Source: JAXMHQ01 sp046346665
GTDB taxonomy: Bacteria; Verrucomicrobiota; Verrucomicrobiia; Limisphaerales; JAXMHQ01
DNA: 64,000 nucleotides
Reading direction: 5' to 3'
Assembly (NCBI GenBank): GCA_046346665.1
Contig: JAXMHQ010000008.1
Coordinates: 62,001 to 126,000, forward strand
Shown here in pieces: positions 7,906 to 17,314 of this stretch. The position numbers were made by a program, and so were the translations under genes. The notes under the pieces are model-generated. The model saw nothing but the letters and a program-made list of their open reading frames with translations, had not been told where the DNA came from and did not search any database. Within the stretch, counting starts at the first letter, position 1. Each line of letters begins with the position of its first letter.

Positions 7906-9645
7906 ATGAAGTGGACACAGACGCTCATTCCGACGCTGAAAGAAACTCCCGCCGAGGCGGAAATCATTTCGCACAAGCTGCTGCTCCGGGCCGGGCTGAT
8001 CCGGAAACTCGCCGGCGGGCTCTATACCTTTCTCCCCCTCGGCCTCCGCAGCCTGCGCAAGGTGGAACAGATCATCCGCGAGGAAATGAACCGCGCCGGC
8101 GCGCTGGAACTGCTCATGCCCGCCCTGCAGCCCCCGGAAATCTGGCAGCAAAGCGGCCGCTACGAAACCGCCGCCGACGTGCTCTACAAGGTCCGCGACC
8201 GCGCCAAAAAGGAATGGGTGCTCAGCCCCACCGCCGAGGAAGTCATCACCACCCTCGCCGCCGGCGAAATCAATTCGTACCGCCAGCTCCCCCTCAATTT
8301 CTACCAGGTCAGCGTCAAGTTCCGCGATGAAATCCGCCCGCGCTTCGGCCTCATGCGCGCCAAGGAATTCATCATGAAAGACGCCTACAGCTTCGATGTC
8401 AGCGACGAGAACGCCATGGCGTGTTATCACCGGATGTACGAAGCCTACAAGCGCATCTTCAACCGGTGCGGACTTCAGAACTTCCCCGTCGAAGCCGACA
8501 CCGGCGTCATCGGCGGCAATTACTCCCACGAATTCATGGTGCCCGCCGAGACCGGTGAGAATGAAGTCGTCTTCTGCGAAGCCTGCGGCTACGCCGCCAA
8601 CGTGGAAAAAGCCACCAGCGGCATTCCCAAAACCGCCCCTCGCGATGCCGGCGCTGCTCCCGAGAAGTTCGCCACTCCAGGCGTGCTCACGATCGAGGCC
8701 CTCAGCAAAGACCCCTACAAGGTCCCGGCCAATCGCCAGATCAAAACCCTCATCTACATCGCCGACAGCAAGCCGGTCCTGATCCTGGTCCGCGGCGACG
8801 ATCAACTCAACGAAGCCAAACTGGCCGGCGCGCTCGGAACTCCCACGTTCCGCCCGGCTGAACCCGACGAAATCTTCGCCGCGCTCGGCGCCCACCCGGG
8901 CAGCCTCGGCGCGGTGACAACCACCCTCAAGACCACCGGACTGAAAATCTTCGCCGACGAACGCCTGCGCGGCGCCGCCGAAATGACAACCGGCGCGAAC
9001 GAGGACGGATTCCACCTGCGCAACGTCGCCATCGACCGCGATATCCAGGTCGGGCAATGGAAGGATTTGCGCACCGTGGCCAAGGGCGAGCCCTGTGTGA
9101 AATGCGGGAAGTCCCTCAAGATCCGCCGCGCCATCGAGGTCGGCCACGTGTTCAAGCTCGGAACCAAATACAGCGAGAAATTGAATGCGACCTTCCTCGC
9201 CGAGGACGGCTCGCGGCATCCGTGCGTGATGGGCTGCTATGGCATCGGGGTGACCCGCACCCTCCAGGCCGTGATCGAACAAAGCAACGACAAGGACGGC
9301 ATCGTCTGGCCCGTCAGCGTCGCGCCTTACACGGTCTGCATCACCCCGCTCGCCGTGGCGAAGGAAAGCCCCGTGATGCAGCTCGCCGAAAAACTTTACG
9401 GCGAACTCACGGCGCGCGGCGTGGATGTGATCCTCGACGACCGCGACGAGCGCCCGGGATCGAAGTTCAAGGATTCCGAGCTGGTGGGCTTCCCGATCCG
9501 GGTGGCCATCGGCGAAAAATCGCTGGCCAAAGGCGAAGTGGAAATCAAGCCCCGTTCCGGCGCGATGATCGCCGCCAAGCCCGAGGAAGCCATGGAGAAG
9601 GTGCTCGCCCTGATCGCGCAACTGACGCCGGCGGCCCAAGGATAA
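7906..9645 (+). CDS. proS: Prolyl-tRNA synthetase (bacterial type)
   Basis: Class II aminoacyl-tRNA synthetase charging tRNA-Pro. The 579 residues match the long bacterial form. The N-terminal catalytic core starts KWTQTLIPTLKETPAEAE, with LRAGLIRKLAGGLYTFLPLG and the motif 2 segment FRDEIRPRFGLMRAKEFIMKD in two parts. A YbaK-like editing insertion lies between motifs 2 and 3 (around LTIEALSKDPYKVPANRQ). Motif 3 region reads GCYGIGVTRTLQAV, followed by the anticodon-binding domain (VILDDRDERPGSKFKDSELVG). ATG at 7906 has no obvious Shine-Dalgarno sequence. It stands alone, preceded by an empty repeat pair and followed by a REP-like element. Confidence 0.97.
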   Translation: MKWTQTLIPTLKETPAEAEIISHKLLLRAGLIRKLAGGLYTFLPLGLRSLRKVEQIIREEMNRAGALELLMPALQPPEIWQQSGRYETAADVLYKVRDRAKKEWVLSPTAEEVITTLAAGEINSYRQLPLNFYQVSVKFRDEIRPRFGLMRAKEFIMKDAYSFDVSDENAMACYHRMYEAYKRIFNRCGLQNFPVEADTGVIGGNYSHEFMVPAETGENEVVFCEACGYAANVEKATSGIPKTAPRDAGAAPEKFATPGVLTIEALSKDPYKVPANRQIKTLIYIADSKPVLILVRGDDQLNEAKLAGALGTPTFRPAEPDEIFAALGAHPGSLGAVTTTLKTTGLKIFADERLRGAAEMTTGANEDGFHLRNVAIDRDIQVGQWKDLRTVAKGEPCVKCGKSLKIRRAIEVGHVFKLGTKYSEKLNATFLAEDGSRHPCVMGCYGIGVTRTLQAVIEQSNDKDGIVWPVSVAPYTVCITPLAVAKESPVMQLAEKLYGELTARGVDVILDDRDERPGSKFKDSELVGFPIRVAIGEKSLAKGEVEIKPRSGAMIAAKPEEAMEKVLALIAQLTPAAQG

Positions 9646-9714
9646 GCCAGGGCCGGCGGGGACGCCGTCCCTCCCATCGACGGGACCGACGCCACCCCGG
9701 CGTCCCTAATCCTC

Positions 9715-9740
9715 GTAGCCGCGATTGTAAAATCGCGGAT
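9715..9740 (+). repeat. REP-like palindrome
   Basis: GTAGCCGCGATTGTAAAATC followed by GCGGAT; stem CCGCGAT/ATCGCGG. Same family as the copies near 6.8, 20.5 and 36.0 kb. Just upstream (9655-9705) a GGGGACGCCGTCCC / GGCGTCCC inverted GC-rich stretch is also present. Confidence 0.75.
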
Positions 9741-9846
9741 CTTCGGTCCTGCGGAACTCGCGGTGTTTTCCGCATTTCCTCACCCATTCGGCTTGACTGC
9801 AACCTCGCCCTGTGTCACTCATAATCGACCAGGATAAGGACCCCGC

Positions 9847-12800
9847 GTGACTTCCAGACGATCATTTTTCGTAATGGTGCTGACAGCCTTCTGCGGGGGC
9901 AATGCCCTGACCGCCGCAACGCTCTATGTCAATGTCAGTGGCACCAACCCCAACCCGCCCTTCGCCGCCTGGGCCACGGCGGCGACGAATATTCAGGATG
10001 CGGTGGATATGGCGACTCCGGGTGATTTGGTTCTTGTAACAAACGGGGTTTACCAGGAAGGCGGGCGCATTGTGTACGGCGCGTTAATGAATCGTGTCGC
10101 TGCGACCAGCGCGATAACTGTTCAAAGCGTGAATGGAGCGGGCGTTACAAGGATTACCGGGTCCGCATACCGTGGGGATTCCGCGATTCGGTGCGTTTAC
10201 CTTACAAATGGGGCTTCCTTGGTGGGGTTCACCCTCGAAAGCGGGGCAACGAGGAACGCGGGTGATGAATTTGCGGAACAATGTGGCGGAGGTGTCTGGT
10301 GCGAATCAAGCAGCGCAGTGTTGTCAAACTGCGTCATAACCGGATGCACAGCCAATTGTGGCGGTGGTGGAGCATATCAAGGCACCCTATACAGCTGCGT
10401 TGTTAGCAATAATTCCTCGGGCCCCGGAGATGAGACCTTCGGACTGGGTCACGGAGGGGGCGGGTATTCCAACGTCCTGAACAACTGCAGCATTTCAGCA
10501 AATCTGTCCTATTACGGAGGTGGAGCTTTTGGCTGCGTTCTAAACAATTGCACCGTTACCTCAAATACGGCCGAAGAAGGGGGCGGGGCAGATAACTCGA
10601 CTATCCACAATTCGATATTGATCGGGAACACGCAAAACAATCAGTGGAACAGCAGCCTGGATTACTGCTGTATTCAGCCATTGGTAGAGGGCGCCGGAAA
10701 TATCGACAGCGATCCTCAATTGACTGACGGAAGTCGTATCTCCGCCGCTTCACCTTGTCGAGGTGCCGGAAGCGCGCTTTACAGTGCCGGGACCGATATC
10801 GATGGGGAGCCTTGGCTGAATCCACCATCAATCGGATGCGACGAATATTATGTGCCATGGGGGCCACTGACCGTCGCCATCAGCGCTGGCGCCACAAACG
10901 CCATCAGCGCATTTAATCTGAGCTTTTCCGGCCTCATTGTTGGCGGGTACACGGGTCTCATTTGGAATTTGGGGGACGGAACAACCATTAGTAACCAGCT
11001 GAACATTTCACATACCTGGATGGCGCCAGGCGACTATACACTCTACCTGACTGTTTATAATTCCACTTATTTTGACGGCGTAAGTAATTCCGTAACCGTC
11101 CACATTCGCGATCACCCGGTTCAGTACGTATCCCCCGCCAGCCTTAACCCTTCGCCGCCTTATACGACATGGCAAAACGCGGCTCACGCTATTCAGGATG
11201 CACTAGATAGCGGGTTCGCAGGAGGCACAGTTCTGGTCAGTAACGGTGTGTACTCAACTGGCGGAAGGACTGTTTATGGTTCGCTCACGAACCGCGTTGC
11301 GGCAACGCAACCTATGACGATTCGCAGCGTGAACGGCCCAGCAGTCACAATCATTCAAGGCAATCCTGGAGGAGGTGAGACCGCAGTTCGCTGCGTCTAC
11401 CTCACCAACGGCGCTTCCTTGTCTGGGTTCACCCTGACCGGAGGATCAACGCGCAACGACGGCGACAGCTACTTGGAACAGAGTGGCGCAGCCGTGTGGT
11501 GTGAGTCAACGAATGGCTATGTTTCAAACTGCGTCATCAGCGCAAGCTCCGCAGCCTATAGTGGTGGGGCTGCGTATGAAGGCACACTTTACAGCTGCAC
11601 CCTCAGCAACAATTCGGCGTTCAATTACGGTGGCGGTGCGATGAACAGTGTTTTGAATGTCTGTTGGCTTTATAGCAACGCGTCTTACTCTGGAGGCGGA
11701 GCAGCAGGATGCCTTCTAAACAACTGCACCCTGGTCTCGAACGCCGCACAATATGGTGGCGGCACGGACGGCGGCACGATGAACAATTGTATCATAGCTG
11801 CAAACACGGCTCCCAACGGACCAAACTATTACGGCGGCACACTGAACTACTGCTGCACCCAACCACTACCCTCCACAGGCTCGGGAAACATCGCCAACGA
11901 CCCGCACCTTTCGGATTCTGTGCATCTCACAGGTGCTTCACCTTGTCGCAATGCCGGCATCTTCTCGGTTCTCGGGATGCTGGATTTGGATGCGCAGCCG
12001 TTTCTCAATCCTCCGTCGATCGGGTGCGATGAATACTATGCTAGCGACATGAATGGACCGCTCCTGCCGACCATCATCGTGGACATCACAAACGCATTGA
12101 CTGCTTATACGTTCACCTTCACGGGGTCGATTTCTGGCCGATACACGCAGTTCGTCTGGAATTTCGGCGACGGAACATCGATGACGAATCAACTCGTGGT
12201 GACCCACACCTGGCCGCTGCAAGGCGATTTTCCGGTTGTTTTAACAGCCTACAATGAAACCTATCCTGGCGGAATTGCATCCACCGTCACGGTGCATACG
12301 CTCGACCATCCAGTGCAATATGTATCCTCAAACGGTATCAACCCGGTGCCACCGTATTTGTCTTGGGCGACTGCAGCCACGAACATACAGGATGCGATTA
12401 ACGCGGGCTATTACGGCGGCACGATCCTCGTAAGCAACGGAATCTATTCAGCCGGCGGAAGAGTCACGACAGGAGCGCTCACCAATCGCGTGGCAATCTC
12501 CATACCGATGACCGTCACAAGCATCAATGGTCCGAATTTCACGGTTATCAAGGGCTTTCAAATCCCGGGCATCGTCTTCGACGGCAGCGCCGTGCGATGT
12601 GCTTATCTTACCAACGGCGCCTCGCTGATCGGGTTCACGCTGACAGGCGGGGGAACTGCACCCTATGAATTTACCGCCGGAAACGACCAATCGGGCGGCG
12701 GAATCTGGTGCGAATCTGCGGGGGCGACGATCTCTAACTGCGTCATCGTCGGTAATTCTGCCTCCTACAGCGGTGGCGGCTCCTACCAGGGAACTTTCTA

Positions 12801-15795
12801 CAACTGCGTCTTCAGCAACAACGCGGCTGCTATTTATGGCGGTGGGTGCGAAACAGGGACGGTCGTCGGATCCTTGCTGTACGCCAACTCCGCAGGCTAC
12901 CGGGGCGGCGCAGGCGATAACTGCACGTTCAGAAACTCCAACCTAATCGGAAATTCCGCTGTGGCAGGCGGGGGCGCTTACCGCGGCTCGGCGATGAACT
13001 CCATTTTTTTCCTCAATCGGGCCCTCTATTCCGCGGATTCACTCAGCACCGGGCTCGGATATTGTTGGACATCGGATCCGAACCTGGCCGACCTTTGCCA
13101 TCTCTCGCCCTCCTCGCCCTGCATCGATGGCGGGCTTGCCTTCTATGTGCAGGGCACGGATATCGACGGTGAGGCCTGGAACAGCCCGCCTTCGATCGGC
13201 TGCGACGAGTTCTGGACGGCCTCGGGATCCGGCTCCATGCAGGTCGTGATTCAGTGCGACGGAACGAACGCGGTAGCCGGGCTTTCCACGGTCAACCTCG
13301 CGGGCCTGGTGACGGGTCATGCAACGAGCAATCGCTGGAATTTCGGCGACGGCGCCTCAGCCACCAATCTGCCACTGGTGAGCCACTCCTTCTCTTCGCC
13401 CGGGAATTATGCGGTCTCATTCAGCGCTTACAACGCCAGCAACCCCGGCGGCATCAGCGCGACCGTGATGGTTCATGTTATCCCGGTGCACACCTACCCG
13501 GGCCTGGTCCATTATGTGGACGCAAATGGAACCAATCCGGTTTCTCCGTTCCTGAGCTGGGGCACTGCCGCAACAAATCTCCAGTTGGCAATCGATGCGG
13601 CCGATGTGGGCGACCGCATCCTGGCTACGAATGGAATCTACTCCACCGGAGGTTACATGGTGTTCCAAACTAATTCGCCGCCGGATTCCGGCTCCGGCCA
13701 GATGACCCGAGCTTATTCACCTCGCCCGGTTTTGATCCAAAGCGTGAATGGACCTGCGGTGACCTTGATTCGCGGCGCGCAGCCAAATCTCACCGGCACC
13801 GACTTCGAACCCATCACACGGTGCGTCTATCTCACCAATGGCGCTATGTTGGATGGGTTCACCTTGACCAACGGAACCACAGCCGATCTCTTCTACCTGC
13901 GCGACTCCTGGTTTGGGGGCGGCGTCTTGTGCGCCGGGAGCGATTCGGTGGTTTCCAATTGTGTTATTGCCGGCAATACCAGCGTGTTTGGAGGAGGCAT
14001 CAGTGGCGGCACGCTCTACAACTGCAGCCTGCTAAGCAACAGTGCCGCCTACACGGGCCCTAATAGCTTCGGCCTTGATCCGAGCGGAGGAGGAACATTC
14101 GGCAGCATCGCTGTGAATTGCACCTACAGAAACAACCTGGCCGCGCCCACGACAGGACAATACAAGAACCCCAGCTTCGGCGGCGGGGCCTGCTTCGGCG
14201 TCCTCAGCAATTGCGTGCTAATCAATAACTCCGCTTACACCGGGGGCGGGGCTGCCTCAAACACCCTCGTCAACTGCACGCTTCTCGGCAACGCGGCTCT
14301 TTATTCGGTCGGAGGAGCGTCCCAGTGCACCCTCAGCAATTGCAGCGTGGTGTTTAATACCTCGACCAATAGCATCAGCACCTCCACCGGCGGAGTTGGA
14401 GGCGGCAAAGTCTGGAACTCAATCATCGCCAGCAACAGCGCCTCCCTGGGTAGCGGCGGGGTCGGCGGCGCGACGGTGTATCACTCGTCCATCATCGGCA
14501 ATGTCGTCACCAGGGCTGTCCCGGGCGCAAAAGGCGGCGGCGCCAGCATTTGCGCCCTCACCGATTGTATCATCACGGATAATTCGGCCTACTCGGGCGG
14601 CGGGGTCGCCTCGCCCGCCACATTGACCAATTGTCTCGTTGCCAGGAATACCGCCGTCCCAACCGCGGGCGGCGTTCTGGGTGGCACCGTGGTCAATTGC
14701 ACCGTCGTCTCCAATACCGCGACAGATCCTTCCAGCACTGGCGGAGGAATCGCTTCAGCCACCGTCTACAACTCAATCTTAATCGGGAATTCGGCCGCGT
14801 CCGGACCGAATTACTCCGGCAGCACCCTGAAGTACTGCCTCACCTTGCCCGCGACATCCGATGCCACCGTTCTCACCAACGACCCCGCTTTCGTCGATCC
14901 GCTGAACGGCAACTACCACCTTCAATCCAATTCCCCCTGCATCAACTCAGGATTCAACAGTTATATCCGCACCAACATCGACCTCGACGGGAACCCCCGC
15001 ATCCAGGGTGGCACGGTGGACATCGGCGCCTATGAGTTCCAGTCCCCGTCCTCCATCCTGTCCTATGCCTGGGCCCAGCAATATGGAATCCCCACCGGCG
15101 GCTCGGCCGACTTCACCGATCCTGATCATGACGGGATGAACAACTGGCAGGAATGGCAGACGCATACGGATCCCATCAACGCGGCATCCGCGCTCAAAAT
15201 GTTGTCGTTCTCCAACGACGTCTCCGGCATGACGATCGCCTGGCAGGGTGTTTCCGGGGTCAACTACTTCATCGAGCGCAGTAGCAACCTCGGGGCGCAT
15301 CCAGGCTTCTTCACACTCGCCACCAACATCGCCGGCCAGGACGGCACCAACACGTTCATCGACACCAGTGCCGCCGGCTCGCGCCTGTTCTATCGCGTCG
15401 GAGTTCAGACTCCCGGTTACCAGGTCCAGAGCGCTGCCTCCACCATTCCCTTCACCTGGCTCCAGAAATTCGATCTGCCGACGGATGGCTCGGCCGACTT
15501 CACCGATCCCGATCACGACGGGCTGAACGACTGGCAGGAATGGAAGGCGGGCACCAGTCCGCTGGATGCCGGGTCGGTGCTCAAAATGATTTCCGCCACC
15601 AACGACGTCTCCGGGATCACCGTCACTTGGCAGAGCGTCCCCGGAATTTATTACAACCTGCTGCGCAGCTCGGATCCGGCTGCGGGATTCTCGACAATCG
15701 CCTACACCATCCTCGGCCAACCCGGCAACACGAGTTACACCGACGGCACCGCCACCGGCCCCAGCCCATATTTTTATCGCGTCCAAGTGCCTTGA
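9847..15795 (+). CDS. Giant secreted beta-helix/PKD repeat protein
   Basis: A 1982-residue exported protein made of four long modules. After a signal peptide (TSRRSFFVMVLTAFCGG, GTG start at 9847) come four right-handed beta-helix units with choice-of-anchor-Q style ends (about residues 25-335, 424-733, 820-1122, 1218-1734). Each opens with a Y-V stretch and a phrase like AATNIQDAVDMA, and carries many GGG-NC-N repeats; the first three end in SIGCDE. Units 1-3 are each followed by a PKD domain (WNLGDGTT, WNFGDGTS and WNFGDGAS). The C terminus holds two copies of a DPDHDG-NW-EW calcium-binding-type motif plus a domain ending in FYRV. Carbohydrate binding or degradation, or a structural surface role, are possible; no catalytic residues can be assigned. 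It stands alone between proS and a small zinc-ribbon gene. Confidence 0.85.
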   Translation: MTSRRSFFVMVLTAFCGGNALTAATLYVNVSGTNPNPPFAAWATAATNIQDAVDMATPGDLVLVTNGVYQEGGRIVYGALMNRVAATSAITVQSVNGAGVTRITGSAYRGDSAIRCVYLTNGASLVGFTLESGATRNAGDEFAEQCGGGVWCESSSAVLSNCVITGCTANCGGGGAYQGTLYSCVVSNNSSGPGDETFGLGHGGGGYSNVLNNCSISANLSYYGGGAFGCVLNNCTVTSNTAEEGGGADNSTIHNSILIGNTQNNQWNSSLDYCCIQPLVEGAGNIDSDPQLTDGSRISAASPCRGAGSALYSAGTDIDGEPWLNPPSIGCDEYYVPWGPLTVAISAGATNAISAFNLSFSGLIVGGYTGLIWNLGDGTTISNQLNISHTWMAPGDYTLYLTVYNSTYFDGVSNSVTVHIRDHPVQYVSPASLNPSPPYTTWQNAAHAIQDALDSGFAGGTVLVSNGVYSTGGRTVYGSLTNRVAATQPMTIRSVNGPAVTIIQGNPGGGETAVRCVYLTNGASLSGFTLTGGSTRNDGDSYLEQSGAAVWCESTNGYVSNCVISASSAAYSGGAAYEGTLYSCTLSNNSAFNYGGGAMNSVLNVCWLYSNASYSGGGAAGCLLNNCTLVSNAAQYGGGTDGGTMNNCIIAANTAPNGPNYYGGTLNYCCTQPLPSTGSGNIANDPHLSDSVHLTGASPCRNAGIFSVLGMLDLDAQPFLNPPSIGCDEYYASDMNGPLLPTIIVDITNALTAYTFTFTGSISGRYTQFVWNFGDGTSMTNQLVVTHTWPLQGDFPVVLTAYNETYPGGIASTVTVHTLDHPVQYVSSNGINPVPPYLSWATAATNIQDAINAGYYGGTILVSNGIYSAGGRVTTGALTNRVAISIPMTVTSINGPNFTVIKGFQIPGIVFDGSAVRCAYLTNGASLIGFTLTGGGTAPYEFTAGNDQSGGGIWCESAGATISNCVIVGNSASYSGGGSYQGTFYNCVFSNNAAAIYGGGCETGTVVGSLLYANSAGYRGGAGDNCTFRNSNLIGNSAVAGGGAYRGSAMNSIFFLNRALYSADSLSTGLGYCWTSDPNLADLCHLSPSSPCIDGGLAFYVQGTDIDGEAWNSPPSIGCDEFWTASGSGSMQVVIQCDGTNAVAGLSTVNLAGLVTGHATSNRWNFGDGASATNLPLVSHSFSSPGNYAVSFSAYNASNPGGISATVMVHVIPVHTYPGLVHYVDANGTNPVSPFLSWGTAATNLQLAIDAADVGDRILATNGIYSTGGYMVFQTNSPPDSGSGQMTRAYSPRPVLIQSVNGPAVTLIRGAQPNLTGTDFEPITRCVYLTNGAMLDGFTLTNGTTADLFYLRDSWFGGGVLCAGSDSVVSNCVIAGNTSVFGGGISGGTLYNCSLLSNSAAYTGPNSFGLDPSGGGTFGSIAVNCTYRNNLAAPTTGQYKNPSFGGGACFGVLSNCVLINNSAYTGGGAASNTLVNCTLLGNAALYSVGGASQCTLSNCSVVFNTSTNSISTSTGGVGGGKVWNSIIASNSASLGSGGVGGATVYHSSIIGNVVTRAVPGAKGGGASICALTDCIITDNSAYSGGGVASPATLTNCLVARNTAVPTAGGVLGGTVVNCTVVSNTATDPSSTGGGIASATVYNSILIGNSAASGPNYSGSTLKYCLTLPATSDATVLTNDPAFVDPLNGNYHLQSNSPCINSGFNSYIRTNIDLDGNPRIQGGTVDIGAYEFQSPSSILSYAWAQQYGIPTGGSADFTDPDHDGMNNWQEWQTHTDPINAASALKMLSFSNDVSGMTIAWQGVSGVNYFIERSSNLGAHPGFFTLATNIAGQDGTNTFIDTSAAGSRLFYRVGVQTPGYQVQSAASTIPFTWLQKFDLPTDGSADFTDPDHDGLNDWQEWKAGTSPLDAGSVLKMISATNDVSGITVTWQSVPGIYYNLLRSSDPAAGFSTIAYTILGQPGNTSYTDGTATGPSPYFYRVQVP

Positions 15796-15995
15796 CCCCT
15801 GTCGGCCGCCGGGAACACTGGCCTTGCACCACGAAGGGGTCAGTCCCGGCTATTGTTGAAAGTTCAGGAGCGGATGGCTCTGGAAGGTTTTGGTCCCGGA
15901 TTGCAGGTGAGGCGTTGGAGTCCATCCCGGGAAGACGGGAGAGACTGGATGCGAGAGGTCTTGCTTTCTCACTCCTTCTGCCGGACCTTAACATC

Positions 15996-16388
15996 ATGAA
16001 GACGTGCTCCTATTGCGGCGCGAATTACGGCGACGAATCCACGGAGTGCCCGGTGGACCACACCCCGCTCAACGATCCACCCGCGACAAAAACCGGTGAG
16101 GTTGCGGAATCCGGTCCAGCCGGGCAACACACGATGCGCTATGAATTCGTGCCGTTTTCGCCGGCGGAACAGCACCTGGACTGGGTGACGCTGATTCGCT
16201 GCGACAAGCTGGCGTCGGCCGATGTCGTAACCAGCCGCTTGAACGCGGAAGGAATCGAAGTCTTTCTGCCCGAAGAAACCCTGATGCAATCGGTGGGATT
16301 GAACGTCGCGTTTGGCTATGTCCGTGTCCAGGTGGCTCCGGAGGATTACGACAAGGCCAGGGCGATTCTGGAAACCGCGGCTGCCTGA
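15996..16388 (+). CDS. Zinc-ribbon DUF2007-type small protein
   Basis: A 130-residue cytosolic protein with an N-terminal zinc-ribbon-like segment (CSYCGANYGDESTECPVD: C-x2-C and a third Cys) joined to a DUF2007-like putative signal-transducing domain (LIRCDKLASADVVTSRLNAE, then GYVRVQVAPEDYDKARAIL). ATG at 15996 is chosen because it begins exactly at the zinc ribbon; the reading frame is open much further upstream but there overlaps the end of the previous gene. Function unknown; DUF2007 proteins resemble nitrogen-regulatory PII-like folds. It stands alone, followed by an inverted repeat. Confidence 0.75.
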   Translation: MKTCSYCGANYGDESTECPVDHTPLNDPPATKTGEVAESGPAGQHTMRYEFVPFSPAEQHLDWVTLIRCDKLASADVVTSRLNAEGIEVFLPEETLMQSVGLNVAFGYVRVQVAPEDYDKARAILETAAA

Positions 16389-16436
16389 AATGCGGTCGCC
16401 AAGCACACGTAACCACGAATGAAGACGGATAGAGAC

Positions 16437-16495
16437 CTTTGACGCGAATTATCTCGAATTGAATTCGTGTCAATTCGCCATAATTCGCGTCAAAG
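16437..16495. repeat. Perfect 16-base inverted repeat of GACGCGAATT type
   Basis: CTTTGACGCGAATTAT (16437-16452) and ATAATTCGCGTCAAAG (16480-16495) are exact reverse complements around 27 bases of related words. The preceding AACCACGAATGAAGACGG belongs to the same composite family seen at 24330, 39212 and 43556. Confidence 0.85.
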
Positions 16496-16613
16496 CGTCC
16501 CCGGCCTGGCCTGCGTCCCTCCGTGTCGGGTTTTCAGGTGCCTTTCTTTTTTCGTTGGTAAATCGGGGCGGAGTGCTATTTTGCCGACGGAAATCGACAC
16601 AACACTTTTGCCT

Positions 16614-17117
16614 ATGAACATTCAGTCGAACAGCCGCCGGTTCCCGGGCCTGCTGCCGGGTTGCGTCGCCGCCTGCCTCCTGCTGCTGGGCGCGGGCTGC
16701 GCTTCCATGAGCTCGTCGGCGCCGGATTCGCTGGATAATCCGACCACCAACACCTGGACCGTGTCGGCGACGTTTGCGTCGGGCAAACACGACACGTTCG
16801 ACATGGCGCCGGAATCGATGCATCAATTCGCCGCTCAACAGCAGGTGACTTATTTGTCCGCCGTTTCGAAGGGGGCCCGCCCGGTGACGCACGCGCTGTC
16901 CACCCGCGATCTCCAGCGCCTGCGCCAGTCGGCGCCCGGCGAACTCATGCTGGTGGTTTATGAAGACGGACTCACGGCGCTTTCGCCCAACATCAAAAGG
17001 AACATCGAGCGCGTCCTGTCCCAGGAAGATTACAATCGCGGAGAATATTTTCGACTGCTCCGCCTCGAAGACCAGGCGGCCATGCTGTGGAAACAGCAGG
17101 TGACGGGAAGCAAGTAG
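16614..17117 (+). CDS. Hypothetical lipoprotein
   Basis: A 167-residue predicted lipoprotein. The signal sequence (LLPGCVAACLLLLGAGC) ends in a lipobox LGAGC with the acylated cysteine at residue 29. The mature part shows no family I recognise; it contains PESMHQFAAQQQVTYL and LSTRDLQRLRQSAPGELML, is mostly polar, and has no further membrane segment. ATG at 16614 is used because the upstream in-frame extension covers the intergenic repeat and would bury the signal peptide. Probably attached to the outer or inner membrane; role unknown. Confidence 0.7.
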   Translation: MNIQSNSRRFPGLLPGCVAACLLLLGAGCASMSSSAPDSLDNPTTNTWTVSATFASGKHDTFDMAPESMHQFAAQQQVTYLSAVSKGARPVTHALSTRDLQRLRQSAPGELMLVVYEDGLTALSPNIKRNIERVLSQEDYNRGEYFRLLRLEDQAAMLWKQQVTGSK

Positions 17118-17147
17118 ATTGGCGATAGGCCTGGCGGCCCTGCCCTC

Positions 17148-17180
17148 GCCCCTCGACCTTCGACCCTCGACTTCCTGTCC
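17148..17180 (+). repeat. CCCTCGACCTTCGACCCTCGAC repeat
   Basis: Degenerate CTCGACC/TTCGACC units in the spacer after the lipoprotein gene. The reverse complement of its central 16 bases is present inside hom (551-566). Confidence 0.6.
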
Positions 17181-17314
17181 GGGACTCGCAGCAGCTCGTC
17201 CCTGCAGGGTGTTTTGTGACGATCTTCCGCGCGGGTGACGTTTCGGCGACGTTCGAGTCACAATCCCGGTTTGCCGTTGATTTCGGGCCGCGCTTCCGCC
17301 GATGGTTCGGCAAG

